From Methanothrix sp. (GTDB taxonomy: Archaea; Halobacteriota; Methanosarcinia; Methanotrichales; Methanotrichaceae), in contig NZ_JADJJX010000001.1 in assembly GCF_016706325.1 (NCBI RefSeq), positions 868,001-932,000 of the forward strand: a stretch of 64,000 nt of DNA, read 5' to 3'. The first letter of the stretch is position 1; each line of letters starts with the position of its first letter. Both the position numbers and the translations under genes were made by a program. The notes under the pieces are model-generated. The model made no database searches. It had not been told where the DNA came from and saw only the letters and a list, made by a program, of their open reading frames with translations. This document shows positions 1-8,407 of the stretch, piece by piece.

Positions 1-288
1 GATAATTATAACATTTAAGAACCTAAGTGCTGTATTACAAGGCCCTTGAGGTGAGCTTCTGGACGATATGCATTAGATGATGAGAAGAGCAGTTGTATGC
101 TCTCTGCCTGTCCCCGGGCCGGTCAATCACCCCGATCCAGTCCATCTGTGCTACGTCCATTCCCAGATCCATTCCTAAATCCAATCACAGATCTTCTCTG
201 ATCCCTTCTGGGAGACCTACACCGTCTCTGTCCCCTTCGCCGGCAGGCATTGTCAGCAGCATCGAATTGAATAGCCAAAGCGAGGTGA

Positions 289-453
289 ATGAAGATGAAC
301 AGGAACTTGAATAGCATTGACGGGAGGATCCTTGCAGTCAGAGATGCCATCTGGAAGAATCATCTGATGGATCGCCGCTATTTGCATACCTCTGATGATA
401 CCCAGCAGGATGACTATTTCCCGGTGCACATCATCTACACCGCTGATGCCTAA
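289..453 (+). CDS. possible small protein, 54 aa, unrecognised
   Basis: A 54-codon frame starts at ATG 289 or ATG 295, with a GAGGTGA Shine-Dalgarno-like stretch at 282-288 that is better spaced for ATG 295, and stops at TAA 451. The product is charged and hydrophilic with no motif I recognise. The surrounding bases 1-709 hold no convincing gene in any frame; a longer plus frame at 475-741 has protein-like composition but no supporting start signal. This could be a real small protein or the remnant of a decayed gene. The call rests on the ribosome-binding site alone. Confidence 0.25.
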   Translation: MKMNRNLNSIDGRILAVRDAIWKNHLMDRRYLHTSDDTQQDDYFPVHIIYTADA

Positions 454-709
454 GTCAACTGCCGCACCCAAAAGGTGTGGCTTGTAGCTGGCGATTGGCA
501 TTCCAAAATAGAAGCTGCCTGGATGAGTCCATCAGATCCATTCATTCTCTGCTTGATGGTGCTAGAGCTTCGCTTTCATCCTGTTGCGGCTGCAGCACAG
601 CTCACCGGTTTCGCAGTCCAGAAGACCACCCCAGAGGGTTGGGTCTTCCCGCTGTGCCTCACCACTCCCAAAGGCGAAGTGCTGATGGAGGATCAGGGAG
701 CTTTTATTA

Positions 710-1669
710 TCATAGCCTCTGGCTCTCAGCTTCCCTTATGATCTCCGATATCTTTCTTTGCGTCTCCTCGGGGGTGCCGGTGGTGTTCACCTCAATCACC
801 CTTGAGCGGGAGAAGAGTACCTGGAAAAAGTGGCGGCGCAGATTGGTCTTGAACTCATTGTGCACCAGAAGATGGGGATTGTAGTAGCCATTCCCTTCCA
901 GAATTGCCAAAGCCTGATCCATCTCCAAGGGGAGCACAATCTCCTTCTGTTCGGGGTCCCGTTTGAGAAAGATCACCCTCTCGATGGTGGTCAGAGGCAT
1001 GATGCGCCCTTTCCCGATCACCTGGCGGAGGTCCACCACCGCCCGCCCCTTGGCATCAAAGGTCGCCTTCTCCACCAGGCCGGCGAACTCCTTCCAGATA
1101 TCAGGGAGATCGGCCCGGATATAGAAGTTCTTCTCCGAGCCATATGCTAAGACATCATCGCCGAATATCCTTCCGAAGAACCAGTCATCGCATACCACTC
1201 TCATTCGCGGGTTTCGTAAGAGACCGTAGGTATGGGTGGTCTTCCCCGCCCCCGATCCGCCCAGTATGCATATCCCCTGGCCGCGCATGTCCAGACAGGC
1301 GCCGTGAACTGAATAGATGTTATGATAGTCCTCCAGGATATCGCCTGCCACACTCAGAGCCAGGGACTTGACCCAGCCGTAATAGTCCATATTGATCAGA
1401 AATGCTGTCCTTGATTGGGGATCATAAAGGACCTGATTCTCTTCCCCATCCTGATCCTGGATAACATAAAGCCTCCCGTGGGAGCGAATGCTCTGCGATG
1501 CCGAGTAGAAGCTCTCCTCCCAGGCCTCCTTGATCGACGGGCTGCCGGTCAGAAGCTTGATGCAGCATCCATATATCTCCGATTTTATCTCATAGAGCAC
1601 CTGGCGGGAGTATCTCTCGATCAGCTCCTCTTTCTTCTCTATTGAGATATGAACTACAGCATATGCCAC
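710..1669 (-). CDS. HPr-kinase-like P-loop protein in a sugar-phosphate operon
   Basis: This 319-residue protein has a Walker A motif GGSGAGKTT at about residues 137-145, preceded by a VHGACLD segment and followed by VCDDW near residue 160. That is the arrangement of the HPr kinase/phosphorylase C-terminal fold, where the Asp pair serves as Walker B. The N-terminal 120 residues do not resemble HprK. It is the last gene of a minus-strand run with phosphoglycerate mutase (12 bp upstream), aldolase and a PfkB kinase. HPr kinases phosphorylate a Ser on HPr; I see no PTS protein in this window, so the substrate is unknown. A role in sensing or modifying sugar-phosphate metabolism is inferred from context only. 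Confidence 0.7.
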   Translation of the reverse strand: MAYAVVHISIEKKEELIERYSRQVLYEIKSEIYGCCIKLLTGSPSIKEAWEESFYSASQSIRSHGRLYVIQDQDGEENQVLYDPQSRTAFLINMDYYGWVKSLALSVAGDILEDYHNIYSVHGACLDMRGQGICILGGSGAGKTTHTYGLLRNPRMRVVCDDWFFGRIFGDDVLAYGSEKNFYIRADLPDIWKEFAGLVEKATFDAKGRAVVDLRQVIGKGRIMPLTTIERVIFLKRDPEQKEIVLPLEMDQALAILEGNGYYNPHLLVHNEFKTNLRRHFFQVLFSRSRVIEVNTTGTPEETQRKISEIIREAESQRL

Positions 1670-1681
1670 CTTTAAACCTCC

Positions 1682-2383
1682 TTACATGTCATTATTGCCC
1701 AGAACGATGCGCTCTGCGGGCCACAGCCGGCCGTCCAGCTCGTAGACGAGGGGATCGGCATTGTGAACGGCCAGATCTTCTATATCCAGATCGGATATCC
1801 CCTCTATATGCTTGACCAGGGCGCGGATGGTGTTGCCATGGGAGACCACCAGAATGCTCCTCCCTTCCTCCAGGTCAGCAGCTATCTCCTCCTGCCAGAG
1901 GGGCAGAAGACGCTCTTGTACCTCCTTCAAAGATTCGGAGGATGAAGGGGGCCCTGCTATCGGATTGGTGCGGCGATGGCCCCCCTCCTGAAGGCCGATA
2001 CCCCCCTCAGGCCGGGCAGGGAACCGATGGTGGAAGCTCTTGCGCCACACTCGCACCTGCTCTGCCCCATATATCTCCTCTGCCTCATCCAGGCACAATC
2101 CCTCAAAGGAGCCATAAGAGCGCTCGTTCAGCCTCCAGCTCTGGATGACTGGAACTCCCACTAGGCCCATCTCATCCAGCACTATCCACAATGTCCTCAA
2201 AGCCCGCTTCAGAAGCGATGTGTAGGCGAGATCAATGGCTATGCCCGCCCCTCTCATCAGCCGTCCGGCATGGCGGGCCTCCTTCACCCCTTGAGGGGAT
2301 AGATCGATGTCCGTCCAGCCGGTGAACCTCCTCTCCCGATTCCAGAGGCTCTGGCCGTGCCTGAGCAGTATCAACCGGGGCAA
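1682..2383 (-). CDS. 2,3-bisphosphoglycerate-dependent-type phosphoglycerate mutase
   Basis: This histidine-phosphatase-superfamily protein should interconvert 3- and 2-phosphoglycerate. It has the catalytic RHGQSLWN motif at the N-terminus, the FTGWTD segment, LNERSYGSFEG carrying the acid/base Glu, and the second catalytic His in SHGNTIRALVKH. An ATG at 2440 would give a 252-residue protein overlapping the upstream aldolase by 44 bp. I prefer the TTG at 2383, which lies just after the aldolase stop, has GGAGG five bases upstream and gives 233 residues beginning right at the conserved core. A segment after residue ~120 is Gly/Pro rich and longer than in bacterial enzymes. It is the third gene of the pfkB-aldolase operon. 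Confidence 0.85.
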   Translation of the reverse strand: MPRLILLRHGQSLWNRERRFTGWTDIDLSPQGVKEARHAGRLMRGAGIAIDLAYTSLLKRALRTLWIVLDEMGLVGVPVIQSWRLNERSYGSFEGLCLDEAEEIYGAEQVRVWRKSFHHRFPARPEGGIGLQEGGHRRTNPIAGPPSSSESLKEVQERLLPLWQEEIAADLEEGRSILVVSHGNTIRALVKHIEGISDLDIEDLAVHNADPLVYELDGRLWPAERIVLGNNDM

Positions 2384-2396
2384 ATCATCCTCCAGG

Positions 2397-3314
2397 CTAC
2401 TCCCCGCTGTAGAGCCTGTAGGCCCAGTCCACACTGGCATTATCCAATGTTATGGCATAGATGGCATTGCACAGCCTGATCGCTTCATCCAAAGGCCTCT
2501 GATGAATATTCCTGCCGGTAGCATTCCCCGCAGCACCGCTGATATGGATCTGATCATGCAGCCTCTGCAGGAAAAGACGGGCATCAGTGCTCTCTCCGCC
2601 GGCACAGACCACCTTGGTGCGCCCAGCTGCCTGCACAGCCTCCTTGAATAGATCTGCCCGATCCTCCTCCGCCCCGGCGGGATAGTTCAGCTTGACGAAA
2701 TCGCTTCCCAGGGTCAGGGCCACTCCAGCAGCGCCGGCGATGAGGTGAGGATCCCTCTCATCTGCCACTGCCCGTCCGCGGGGATAGACCCAGAGGACTG
2801 TCACCAGGCCTGCCTGATGGGCCTGATAGACCAGCCTGGCGGCCTGGGAGAGCATCTCCCCCTCATGCTCGCTTCCCAGATAAATGGTGTAGCCCACCCC
2901 CAGGATATCCAGTTTGCTGCTCTCCATGAATTCAACCACCTGAGGCACATCTATCCACAGAGGGCTGCGGGGGTCAGCCTGCTCGGCCTTGATCAGGTTG
3001 GTCTTGGAGTTCAGCTTGACCAGATAGGGGACGGAGGGATAGTCCATGCCATAGCGGGCGATCAGGCCCAGCTGGGTGGCAAAGACGCCGATATTGGAGC
3101 TGGCTGCTATCCGGAATAGATGCTCTGGATCGTTATCCTCTCGGTCGATTCCCTCTCCAAAGAAGTCGTCGTTCAGGTGCTCTGCCTTCTGGTCGCCGGC
3201 AAATAGCATCAACCTCTCCCGGCCCTTTGTGATCCTCAGATAGTTATCCCGGTATCTATTCCGGCTCTTTGCCGGGACATCCAGGGGGATCTTGATATTC
3301 TCATTCTCGATCAT
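2397..3314 (-). CDS. class I fructose-bisphosphate aldolase-like protein (DhnA/DeoC type)
   Basis: This 305-residue TIM-barrel protein of the archaeal class I aldolase family would cleave or form fructose-1,6-bisphosphate through a Schiff-base Lys. The Lys is probably that in GSDFVKLNYP, which matches the family's G-x-D-x-V-K strand. An early LMLFAGDQKAEHLND segment matches the barrel start with its catalytic Asp/Lys. The C-terminal half contains VCAGGES, a phosphate-binding loop. It starts 9 bp after the pfkB-type kinase gene and is followed by phosphoglycerate mutase, so the operon covers three steps of triose/hexose-phosphate metabolism. Substrate specificity (fructose versus tagatose bisphosphate) cannot be decided from the sequence. 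Confidence 0.8.
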   Translation of the reverse strand: MIENENIKIPLDVPAKSRNRYRDNYLRITKGRERLMLFAGDQKAEHLNDDFFGEGIDREDNDPEHLFRIAASSNIGVFATQLGLIARYGMDYPSVPYLVKLNSKTNLIKAEQADPRSPLWIDVPQVVEFMESSKLDILGVGYTIYLGSEHEGEMLSQAARLVYQAHQAGLVTVLWVYPRGRAVADERDPHLIAGAAGVALTLGSDFVKLNYPAGAEEDRADLFKEAVQAAGRTKVVCAGGESTDARLFLQRLHDQIHISGAAGNATGRNIHQRPLDEAIRLCNAIYAITLDNASVDWAYRLYSGE

Positions 3315-3323
3315 TCTTCCACC

Positions 3324-4262
3324 TCAGTCCCTGGGGGAGAGGTCGGTGAGAACGACCTGAGGGATCAGCCTCTCAAAATCATCCCTCTGGCACAGCGCAG
3401 TTCCCTGGTGAAGGGTGGTGGCAGTACCAGCAGCGGCTGCATATATCAGGCATTCTGGCAGCTCCTTTCCCTGCACCAGGCCGAGGACGAAACCGGCCAC
3501 CGAAGAGTCGCCCGCCCCCACAGTGCTCTCCACCTTCACCGTCGGCGGGACAGCCAGATAGGTCCTTCTGCCCGAGACCAGGAGTATGCCCTTCGCCCCC
3601 ATGGAGACCAGGACGATCTCCACCCCCTTTTGATTGATCTCTCGCGAGGCAGAAATGATCTCATCCATATCCACCAGCTCTCTGCCCACCAGTTCAGAGA
3701 GCTCATGGATGTTGGGCTTGATGATATCGGGGCGGGCGCGGATCCCCTGGCGGAGCGCCTCGCCATCCACATCCAGGACCACTCTCACCTGGCACCTCTT
3801 CACCAGGTTTATGATCTTACGATAGATCTCCGGGCTGATGCCCCTGGGCAGGCTTCCGCCAATGGTGACCAGCTCGCTGCAGGGAAGCCTCTCCAGCTGC
3901 TCTATGAACTGCATCAGCTCATCCGGCCTGATCTCCGGGCCGCGGGCATTTAAGACGTACTGCTTTCCAGTATCCTTCTCATGAATGACGATATTGGTGC
4001 GGGTCTCGCCGGAGACGCGCACAAAGTCGGTCTCAATGCCCTCGTTGAGCAACCTCCCCTCCAGCTCCCGGCCGGCAAAGCCTCCCACAAAACCCAGGGC
4101 CACATTATCCTCTCCCAGGTTCTTGAGCACCTTGGAGACATCGACGCTCTTTCCTCCTGCAAAGCTCTTCTCCTCGATTATTCTGTTTGAGGCATCATCG
4201 CTCATCCTCTGAATCCATAAGGTGCGATCCAATGCCGGGTTTAGGGTGATTGTGTATATCAT
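3324..4262 (-). CDS. PfkB-family kinase, 1-phosphofructokinase/LacC type
   Basis: This 312-residue ribokinase-fold kinase begins ITLNPALDRT, the N-terminal signature of the FruK/LacC subgroup. It carries the FAGGKSVDVSKVLKNLG substrate-binding loop, the IGGSLPRG segment and the catalytic anion hole TVGAGDSSVAGF near residue 250. Members phosphorylate fructose-1-P, fructose-6-P or tagatose-6-P with ATP. It is the first gene of a minus-strand operon with aldolase, phosphoglycerate mutase and an HPr-kinase-like protein. Methanosarcinales usually use ADP-dependent sugar kinases, so an ATP-type kinase here is notable (family knowledge). The upstream region holds inverted and tandem repeats that may regulate it. 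Confidence 0.85.
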   Translation of the reverse strand: MIYTITLNPALDRTLWIQRMSDDASNRIIEEKSFAGGKSVDVSKVLKNLGEDNVALGFVGGFAGRELEGRLLNEGIETDFVRVSGETRTNIVIHEKDTGKQYVLNARGPEIRPDELMQFIEQLERLPCSELVTIGGSLPRGISPEIYRKIINLVKRCQVRVVLDVDGEALRQGIRARPDIIKPNIHELSELVGRELVDMDEIISASREINQKGVEIVLVSMGAKGILLVSGRRTYLAVPPTVKVESTVGAGDSSVAGFVLGLVQGKELPECLIYAAAAGTATTLHQGTALCQRDDFERLIPQVVLTDLSPRD

Positions 4263-4369
4263 CAGATCTCATTTATACAGCAAATCTAATTACTCTTTTC
4301 CCTGGATGCCCTTCGGCGATTGCTTCAGACGGAAACAAATATATACGTTGATGATCGTATTCCTTCTGC

Positions 4370-4412
4370 GCAAAGGTCATACCCCAATCCCTCCTATTTC
4401 CATGACTTTTGC
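4370..4412. promoter_or_regulatory. inverted repeat, copy 1
   Basis: Arms GCAAAGGTCAT (4370-4380) and ATGACTTTTGC (4402-4412) are complementary at 10 of 11 positions around a 21-bp C-rich centre containing CAATCCCTCC. A related element lies at 4534-4579. It sits between the divergent pfkB-type gene and the MoxR-type gene, so it may be an operator or a hairpin in a leader. Confidence 0.5.
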
Positions 4413-4450
4413 CCCCCCTCCTAATTATTCATTGATATCTGTGTTAGCAT

Positions 4451-4495
4451 AGCATCATCTCAACCAGCATCATCTCAACCAGCATCATCTTAACC
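4451..4495. repeat. 15-bp tandem repeat, three copies
   Basis: AGCATCATCTCAACC occurs at 4451-4465, 4466-4480 and, with one C-to-T change, 4481-4495. The array lies at the midpoint between the two inverted repeats at 4370-4412 and 4534-4579 in the divergent intergenic region. No gene overlaps it. Confidence 0.85.
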
Positions 4496-4533
4496 GAAAG
4501 GCTTAAGTCGTCAAATGCCGACATTGTGCCCAG

Positions 4534-4579
4534 GCAAAAGTCGACGGCCATCAATCCCTCCCGTTTTGATGACTTTTGC
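4534..4579. promoter_or_regulatory. inverted repeat, copy 2
   Basis: Arms GCAAAAGTC (4534-4542) and GACTTTTGC (4571-4579) are perfectly complementary. The centre again contains CAATCCCTCC, and the sequence after the right arm (CCCTCCCTCCT) resembles that after copy 1. The shared layout shows that the two elements are duplicates. It lies about 65 bp before the MoxR-type start codon. Confidence 0.5.
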
Positions 4580-4642
4580 CCCTCCCTCCTTTTCGTAACC
4601 TCTCGCCTAATTCATATATCGCAAACGCATAGCCCTCCTTTT

Positions 4643-5899
4643 ATGCCCGATCCAAAGAAGAAGATCGAAGCCCTGATCAGAGCTCTGGAGGAGCTGAGGC
4701 TGCATGTGGCGAGAAAGGACCTTTTCATAGGCGACCGCAGGATCAACTCCCAGCTCTATTTCTCCATTGCCAATGCCTGCCTGAGAAATCGCGCCCTTCT
4801 CCTCTACGGCGGGATGGGGGCCAACAAGACCACCCTGATCAATCTGCTCGGATCCTCCTTCCTATCTCTCCCCTTCAGCGAGGTGGAGGATAGAATGGTT
4901 ACCGGCCATCCAGAGCAGACGGAGGAGAAGATGGTGGGCTTTCTCGATCCCAGACAGTGGATGCGGGAGGAGGGCGGGGCCTGCACAGTGCTCTGGACCC
5001 CCTGGTCTAAGTCCCGCTGGAAGCTGATCAATGAGGTCAACCGCTTTCCTGGTGGCAAGCAGAACCTTTTCCTTGAGATACTGAAAAAGAGGAAGATCAG
5101 CTATTCCGGGCAGGTCAACGAGCCAGGGGATACCTGCTATTACCTGACCATGAACCCCGAGTTCTCTGCCACCTACCCCCTGGACGAGGCTCTGCTGGAT
5201 CGCATCTCCGCCTGTGTGCCCGCTTTTCAGCCCGATTTCCTGGCGGGGCTGGCCCTCTCCGAGAGAGAGAGGGAGGTCTGGGAGCTGGCTGGAGAGCTGC
5301 CCGGGTTCACCCCCCAGGAGTTCGACTCCCTGCCCGGCCTGGTGGCCGGAAAGAGGCTCGACCCTCAGGTGGAGCTGGCAGTCCTCTGCCTGGTGAGAGA
5401 CTTCACCCTCTGCGAGAGAGCGCCCTCATATGACAAGACCCAGCTATCCTCTGCCCGCCCATCCCGGGGCCTGTGTGCAGGCTGCCACTACAGCGGCAAT
5501 CCTGAGGCCATCTGCTGGCAGGTGGATGAGGGGCTATCAGATCGGGCGCGCCAGGATCTGAGATCCTTCTGCCGGGCAATCGCCTATCTCCTGGACAGGG
5601 AGGCCGACCTGGAGGTCTTGAAGGCAGTGGCCCCTTATGTCATCTGGCACCGCATAAATCCCGTCCGTTCCATCATCGACCGCCCTCCTTATTATGGAGC
5701 AAGAAAGCTTGCTTTTGTGGCGGAGTTGGTGGAAAAGAGCATCAACCGCACAATGAACGAGCGGATGGACATGAACCTCATCTTCTCCCGTGCAGTGGAT
5801 GGAAAAAGATCGATCTCCGGGGCGATAGAGGAGCTATCGATCTTTGACGATCCCATCGCCCGGCTGGACTTCATACCCTCATTGGAGGAGATGAGGTGA
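4643..5899 (+). CDS. MoxR-type AAA+ ATPase
   Basis: This 418-residue AAA+ protein has a Walker A-like GGMGANKT (residues ~56-63, Asn replacing the usual Gly before Lys), a Walker B-like segment LINEVNRFPGGKQN, and a sensor-1 region MNPEFSATYPLDEALLDR close to the MoxR consensus. A later Cys cluster CAGCHYSGNPEAIC (around residue 280) could bind metal or an Fe-S centre. MoxR ATPases act as chaperones with vWA partners to insert cofactors or activate complexes. The frame is open upstream to 4526, but that part runs through the duplicated inverted repeat, so ATG 4643 is the likelier start. It overlaps the next gene by 4 bp, which indicates translational coupling. Confidence 0.85.
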   Translation: MPDPKKKIEALIRALEELRLHVARKDLFIGDRRINSQLYFSIANACLRNRALLLYGGMGANKTTLINLLGSSFLSLPFSEVEDRMVTGHPEQTEEKMVGFLDPRQWMREEGGACTVLWTPWSKSRWKLINEVNRFPGGKQNLFLEILKKRKISYSGQVNEPGDTCYYLTMNPEFSATYPLDEALLDRISACVPAFQPDFLAGLALSEREREVWELAGELPGFTPQEFDSLPGLVAGKRLDPQVELAVLCLVRDFTLCERAPSYDKTQLSSARPSRGLCAGCHYSGNPEAICWQVDEGLSDRARQDLRSFCRAIAYLLDREADLEVLKAVAPYVIWHRINPVRSIIDRPPYYGARKLAFVAELVEKSINRTMNERMDMNLIFSRAVDGKRSISGAIEELSIFDDPIARLDFIPSLEEMR

Positions 5900-6669
5900 G
5901 GCTCACCAGGCTCGTAGATGATGCCTACCGCGGCCTGAACAGAGGGCGGAGGCTGAAGAGTCAGGAAGGCGATCCCATCTTCAGCCTCGATGACCTGGCA
6001 GAGAGGGTGGGATGCAGGCCCAGCCGGGTGGAGGTGGAGGAGCTTCTGCCCCCGGATCCAGGCACCCTGGAGAGGCTTCTCATGTCCGATCCGGGCAAGG
6101 GATATCAGATCATCTGGGGGCATCTCTCCAGCATTGCTGCTGAGAGGAGCCCTGAGCCTCTGCGCCTTCCGGCCAGGGACTATGCCGGTCTTGGGCTATC
6201 CCGGGGAGGCATCATCCTGGAGGGTGAAGGCAAAAGCGTCGATCATGTGGGAGAGAGGATGAGCGGGGGGAGGATATACCTTCATCAGGGGGCAGGCGAC
6301 TATCTGGGCCAGGAGATGACCGGCGGGGGGATAATAACCGCCGGCGTGGGAAGCTATGCCTTTCGCAGAATGAGCGGAGGCTGGGGGGTGATCAGGGGAG
6401 AGGGCGGCAATTTCCTGGCACTGGGCTCTTCTGGGGGAAGGGTGGTATGCCAGGGCGGCTGCGGGGAGAGAGCGGGCTGGCTGATGAGCGGGGGAAGCCT
6501 GCGCATTCATGGCGATGCAGGCGACTATCTGGGGCTGCTGATGAAGGGGGGGCGGATCACCATCTTTGGCCGGGCAGGAAGGAGGGCGGGCTGGCGGATG
6601 AAGGGCGGCACGATCAGAGGAAGGGAGTTTGGCCCTGAGGCGGCGGATGGAGTCCTGGGACTGGATTGA
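5896..6669 (+). CDS. GXGXG beta-helix protein, FwdC/GltB C-terminal-like
   Basis: This 257-residue protein has about 100 residues of unrecognised N-terminus followed by roughly seven turns of a G-x-x-G-x-x-M-x-G-G repeat (GERMSGG, GQEMTGG, FRRMSGG, ALGSSGG, GWLMSGG, GLLMKGG, GWRMKGG). This is the right-handed beta-helix found in formylmethanofuran dehydrogenase subunit C and the glutamate synthase alpha C-terminus. It starts at GTG 5896 inside the stop of the AAA+ gene, and its 3' end overlaps the vWA gene. No fwd or glt catalytic subunit is nearby, so it is not simply FwdC. I infer that it is a structural or scaffold partner of the MoxR/vWA pair. Confidence 0.75.
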   Translation: MRLTRLVDDAYRGLNRGRRLKSQEGDPIFSLDDLAERVGCRPSRVEVEELLPPDPGTLERLLMSDPGKGYQIIWGHLSSIAAERSPEPLRLPARDYAGLGLSRGGIILEGEGKSVDHVGERMSGGRIYLHQGAGDYLGQEMTGGGIITAGVGSYAFRRMSGGWGVIRGEGGNFLALGSSGGRVVCQGGCGERAGWLMSGGSLRIHGDAGDYLGLLMKGGRITIFGRAGRRAGWRMKGGTIRGREFGPEAADGVLGLD

Positions 6670-8242
6670 GATCTGGCAGCGCTCCCGCCAGAGCTGGCAC
6701 TGGCCGCTTCTCCCCCCTCCCGTTCTGAGGGAAGAAGGAATATCGAGCAGCTTTGTCTTCCCGAACTACCAGATCACCCTGAACCAGCAGGACCTGGAGC
6801 TCGGGCCGCTGTACCTGGAGAACCTCTTCGATCATCTCATAGTGCAGTACATCTTCTGCCCCCGCTCTCTGGAGAACGCCGGGCTCCTCGCTCTGGCTGC
6901 GCTCAAGGGTCTGGGCCATCATCTACCATCCGATTCAGCATATACCCAGGCGTATTCCTCAGCTTATTCTCTGGCATACACTCCGAGAGGCAAGATGTCT
7001 CTCGATCGGGCAGCGCACATCCTGTCTGCCCGCAGAATGGTGAACATATTCTCGGATATCGTATCTGACTCCTTCCGGCTGGAGAGGAGCAGGAGGGACG
7101 AAGAGCTGGTGCTGATGGGCTACAGGAGGCTGGCGGATAGGGATGGGCAGGCAGGATGCCCCCTCATGCCGATGGATAGAGTGATCCTGGGATTCTTGAG
7201 GGCTTTTTGGGGGGCCGACCTCCCCCCCTGCCCCCTCCCAGAGGTCGAGCATCTCCTGCGGATCTTCTCTCCCGGCATCAGGGACAGAAGCCTCTGGCCC
7301 AGGCAGTGCCAGGAGATGGCCCGCATCCTGGGAGCCCTCGAACCGGGCGTTCTGGGGCAGGGGCCGGTCAGGGCGCAGGAGATATTGAATGGCAGCGCAG
7401 ATGCCGTGCCCCTGCTCTGCGCCTCAGGCCTTGATGCCGGGGAGTATGAGGAGGCCCGGGCGGTGTTGGGGCAGAGAGGAGATCTGAAGCGCTGGTATCG
7501 CGATCAGAGCTACTTCATAGAGATCAGAGAGCTTCCCCGGGCCCGCTATGAGACCTGCCCCTCTGATTACACCAAATGGAGGCTGACCGACCCCTTCTCC
7601 GATCTGGATATATCCTACTCCCTGAGCCTGAGCCCCTATCTGATTCCCGGGGTCTCGACCTACAGGAGGAGGCATCAGTCCAATCCCCTGATCCCGGGAA
7701 GGGCGGGGGTGCCCGATCTTCTTGTGGTCCTGGACAGCAGCCGCTCCATGGAGGGGCCGAGGAAGGGCACCCGGACCCATAAGGCGACCCTGGCCGCCTT
7801 CAAGGCCTGCCAGTTCGCTCATTCCATGGGGGCGGAGCTGGCGGCGATAAACTTCAGCGAGAGCTATCACTCCATTGGCTGGACAAGAGACCTGAATGCC
7901 GTGGAGGATGTCCTGGTGGAGTTCTTCTGCACCCGCACCCATATACCCGGGAACAGGATTCGAGAGCTGGCCTGGGCCCGGCCAGGCTGCCTGATCCTCT
8001 GCATCACAGACACCCATATCCAAAATCTCTACCAGGAGTGGGAGGATATCAAGAAGGCCGCGGAGGTGGGAAGCTTCGTTCTCTTCTCCATCGATCCCGC
8101 CTACCGGGATAAGCATGTGGAAGAGGCCCTCTCCAGCCTGGGCCAGGTCTACCACATCCGCCAGCTTGATGATCTCATATCCCTGGTGGTGGAGGTCTCG
8201 GAGAGGGCCTACAGCGGGGAAAGTTTTATCATCTCCCAGTAG
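6647..8242 (+). CDS. vWA-domain protein, MoxR partner
   Basis: This protein has about 531 residues. The C-terminal ~180 residues form a von Willebrand A domain with the MIDAS motif DSSRS after LLVVL, and a later ITDTH segment contributing an acidic residue. The long N-terminal part is helical and Arg rich with no family I recognise. An upstream ATG at 6629 is possible; ATG 6647 avoids part of the overlap with the GXGXG gene and begins MESWDWIEIWQ. vWA proteins paired with MoxR ATPases recruit the ATPase to its target (family knowledge). It is the last gene of the trio and is followed 16 bp later by tRNA-His. Confidence 0.85.
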   Translation: MESWDWIEIWQRSRQSWHWPLLPPPVLREEGISSSFVFPNYQITLNQQDLELGPLYLENLFDHLIVQYIFCPRSLENAGLLALAALKGLGHHLPSDSAYTQAYSSAYSLAYTPRGKMSLDRAAHILSARRMVNIFSDIVSDSFRLERSRRDEELVLMGYRRLADRDGQAGCPLMPMDRVILGFLRAFWGADLPPCPLPEVEHLLRIFSPGIRDRSLWPRQCQEMARILGALEPGVLGQGPVRAQEILNGSADAVPLLCASGLDAGEYEEARAVLGQRGDLKRWYRDQSYFIEIRELPRARYETCPSDYTKWRLTDPFSDLDISYSLSLSPYLIPGVSTYRRRHQSNPLIPGRAGVPDLLVVLDSSRSMEGPRKGTRTHKATLAAFKACQFAHSMGAELAAINFSESYHSIGWTRDLNAVEDVLVEFFCTRTHIPGNRIRELAWARPGCLILCITDTHIQNLYQEWEDIKKAAEVGSFVLFSIDPAYRDKHVEEALSSLGQVYHIRQLDDLISLVVEVSERAYSGESFIISQ

Positions 8243-8258
8243 ACTGGGATTCTGGCAT

Positions 8259-8330
8259 GCCGGGATAGGGTAGTGGTTATCCTGAGGGACTGTGGATCCC
8301 TCAAGCTGGGTTCGAATCCCGGTCCCGGCC
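8259..8330 (+). tRNA. tRNA-His (GTG)
   Basis: The cloverleaf is complete: acceptor GCCGGGA/TCCCGGC, T-loop TTCGAAT on a 5-bp stem, and an anticodon loop CTGTGGA giving GTG. The discriminator is C73, as expected for tRNA-His. The base before G1 is T, so the G-1 identity base is not encoded and must be added after transcription. CCA is not encoded. Confidence 0.95.
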
Positions 8331-8407
8331 CCTTATGTCCATGGTTTTTTGCTGAAGGCAGCACGCCAGGGCAGCCCCCAGCATCACGCCAGGATTTGGC
8401 CACGATT

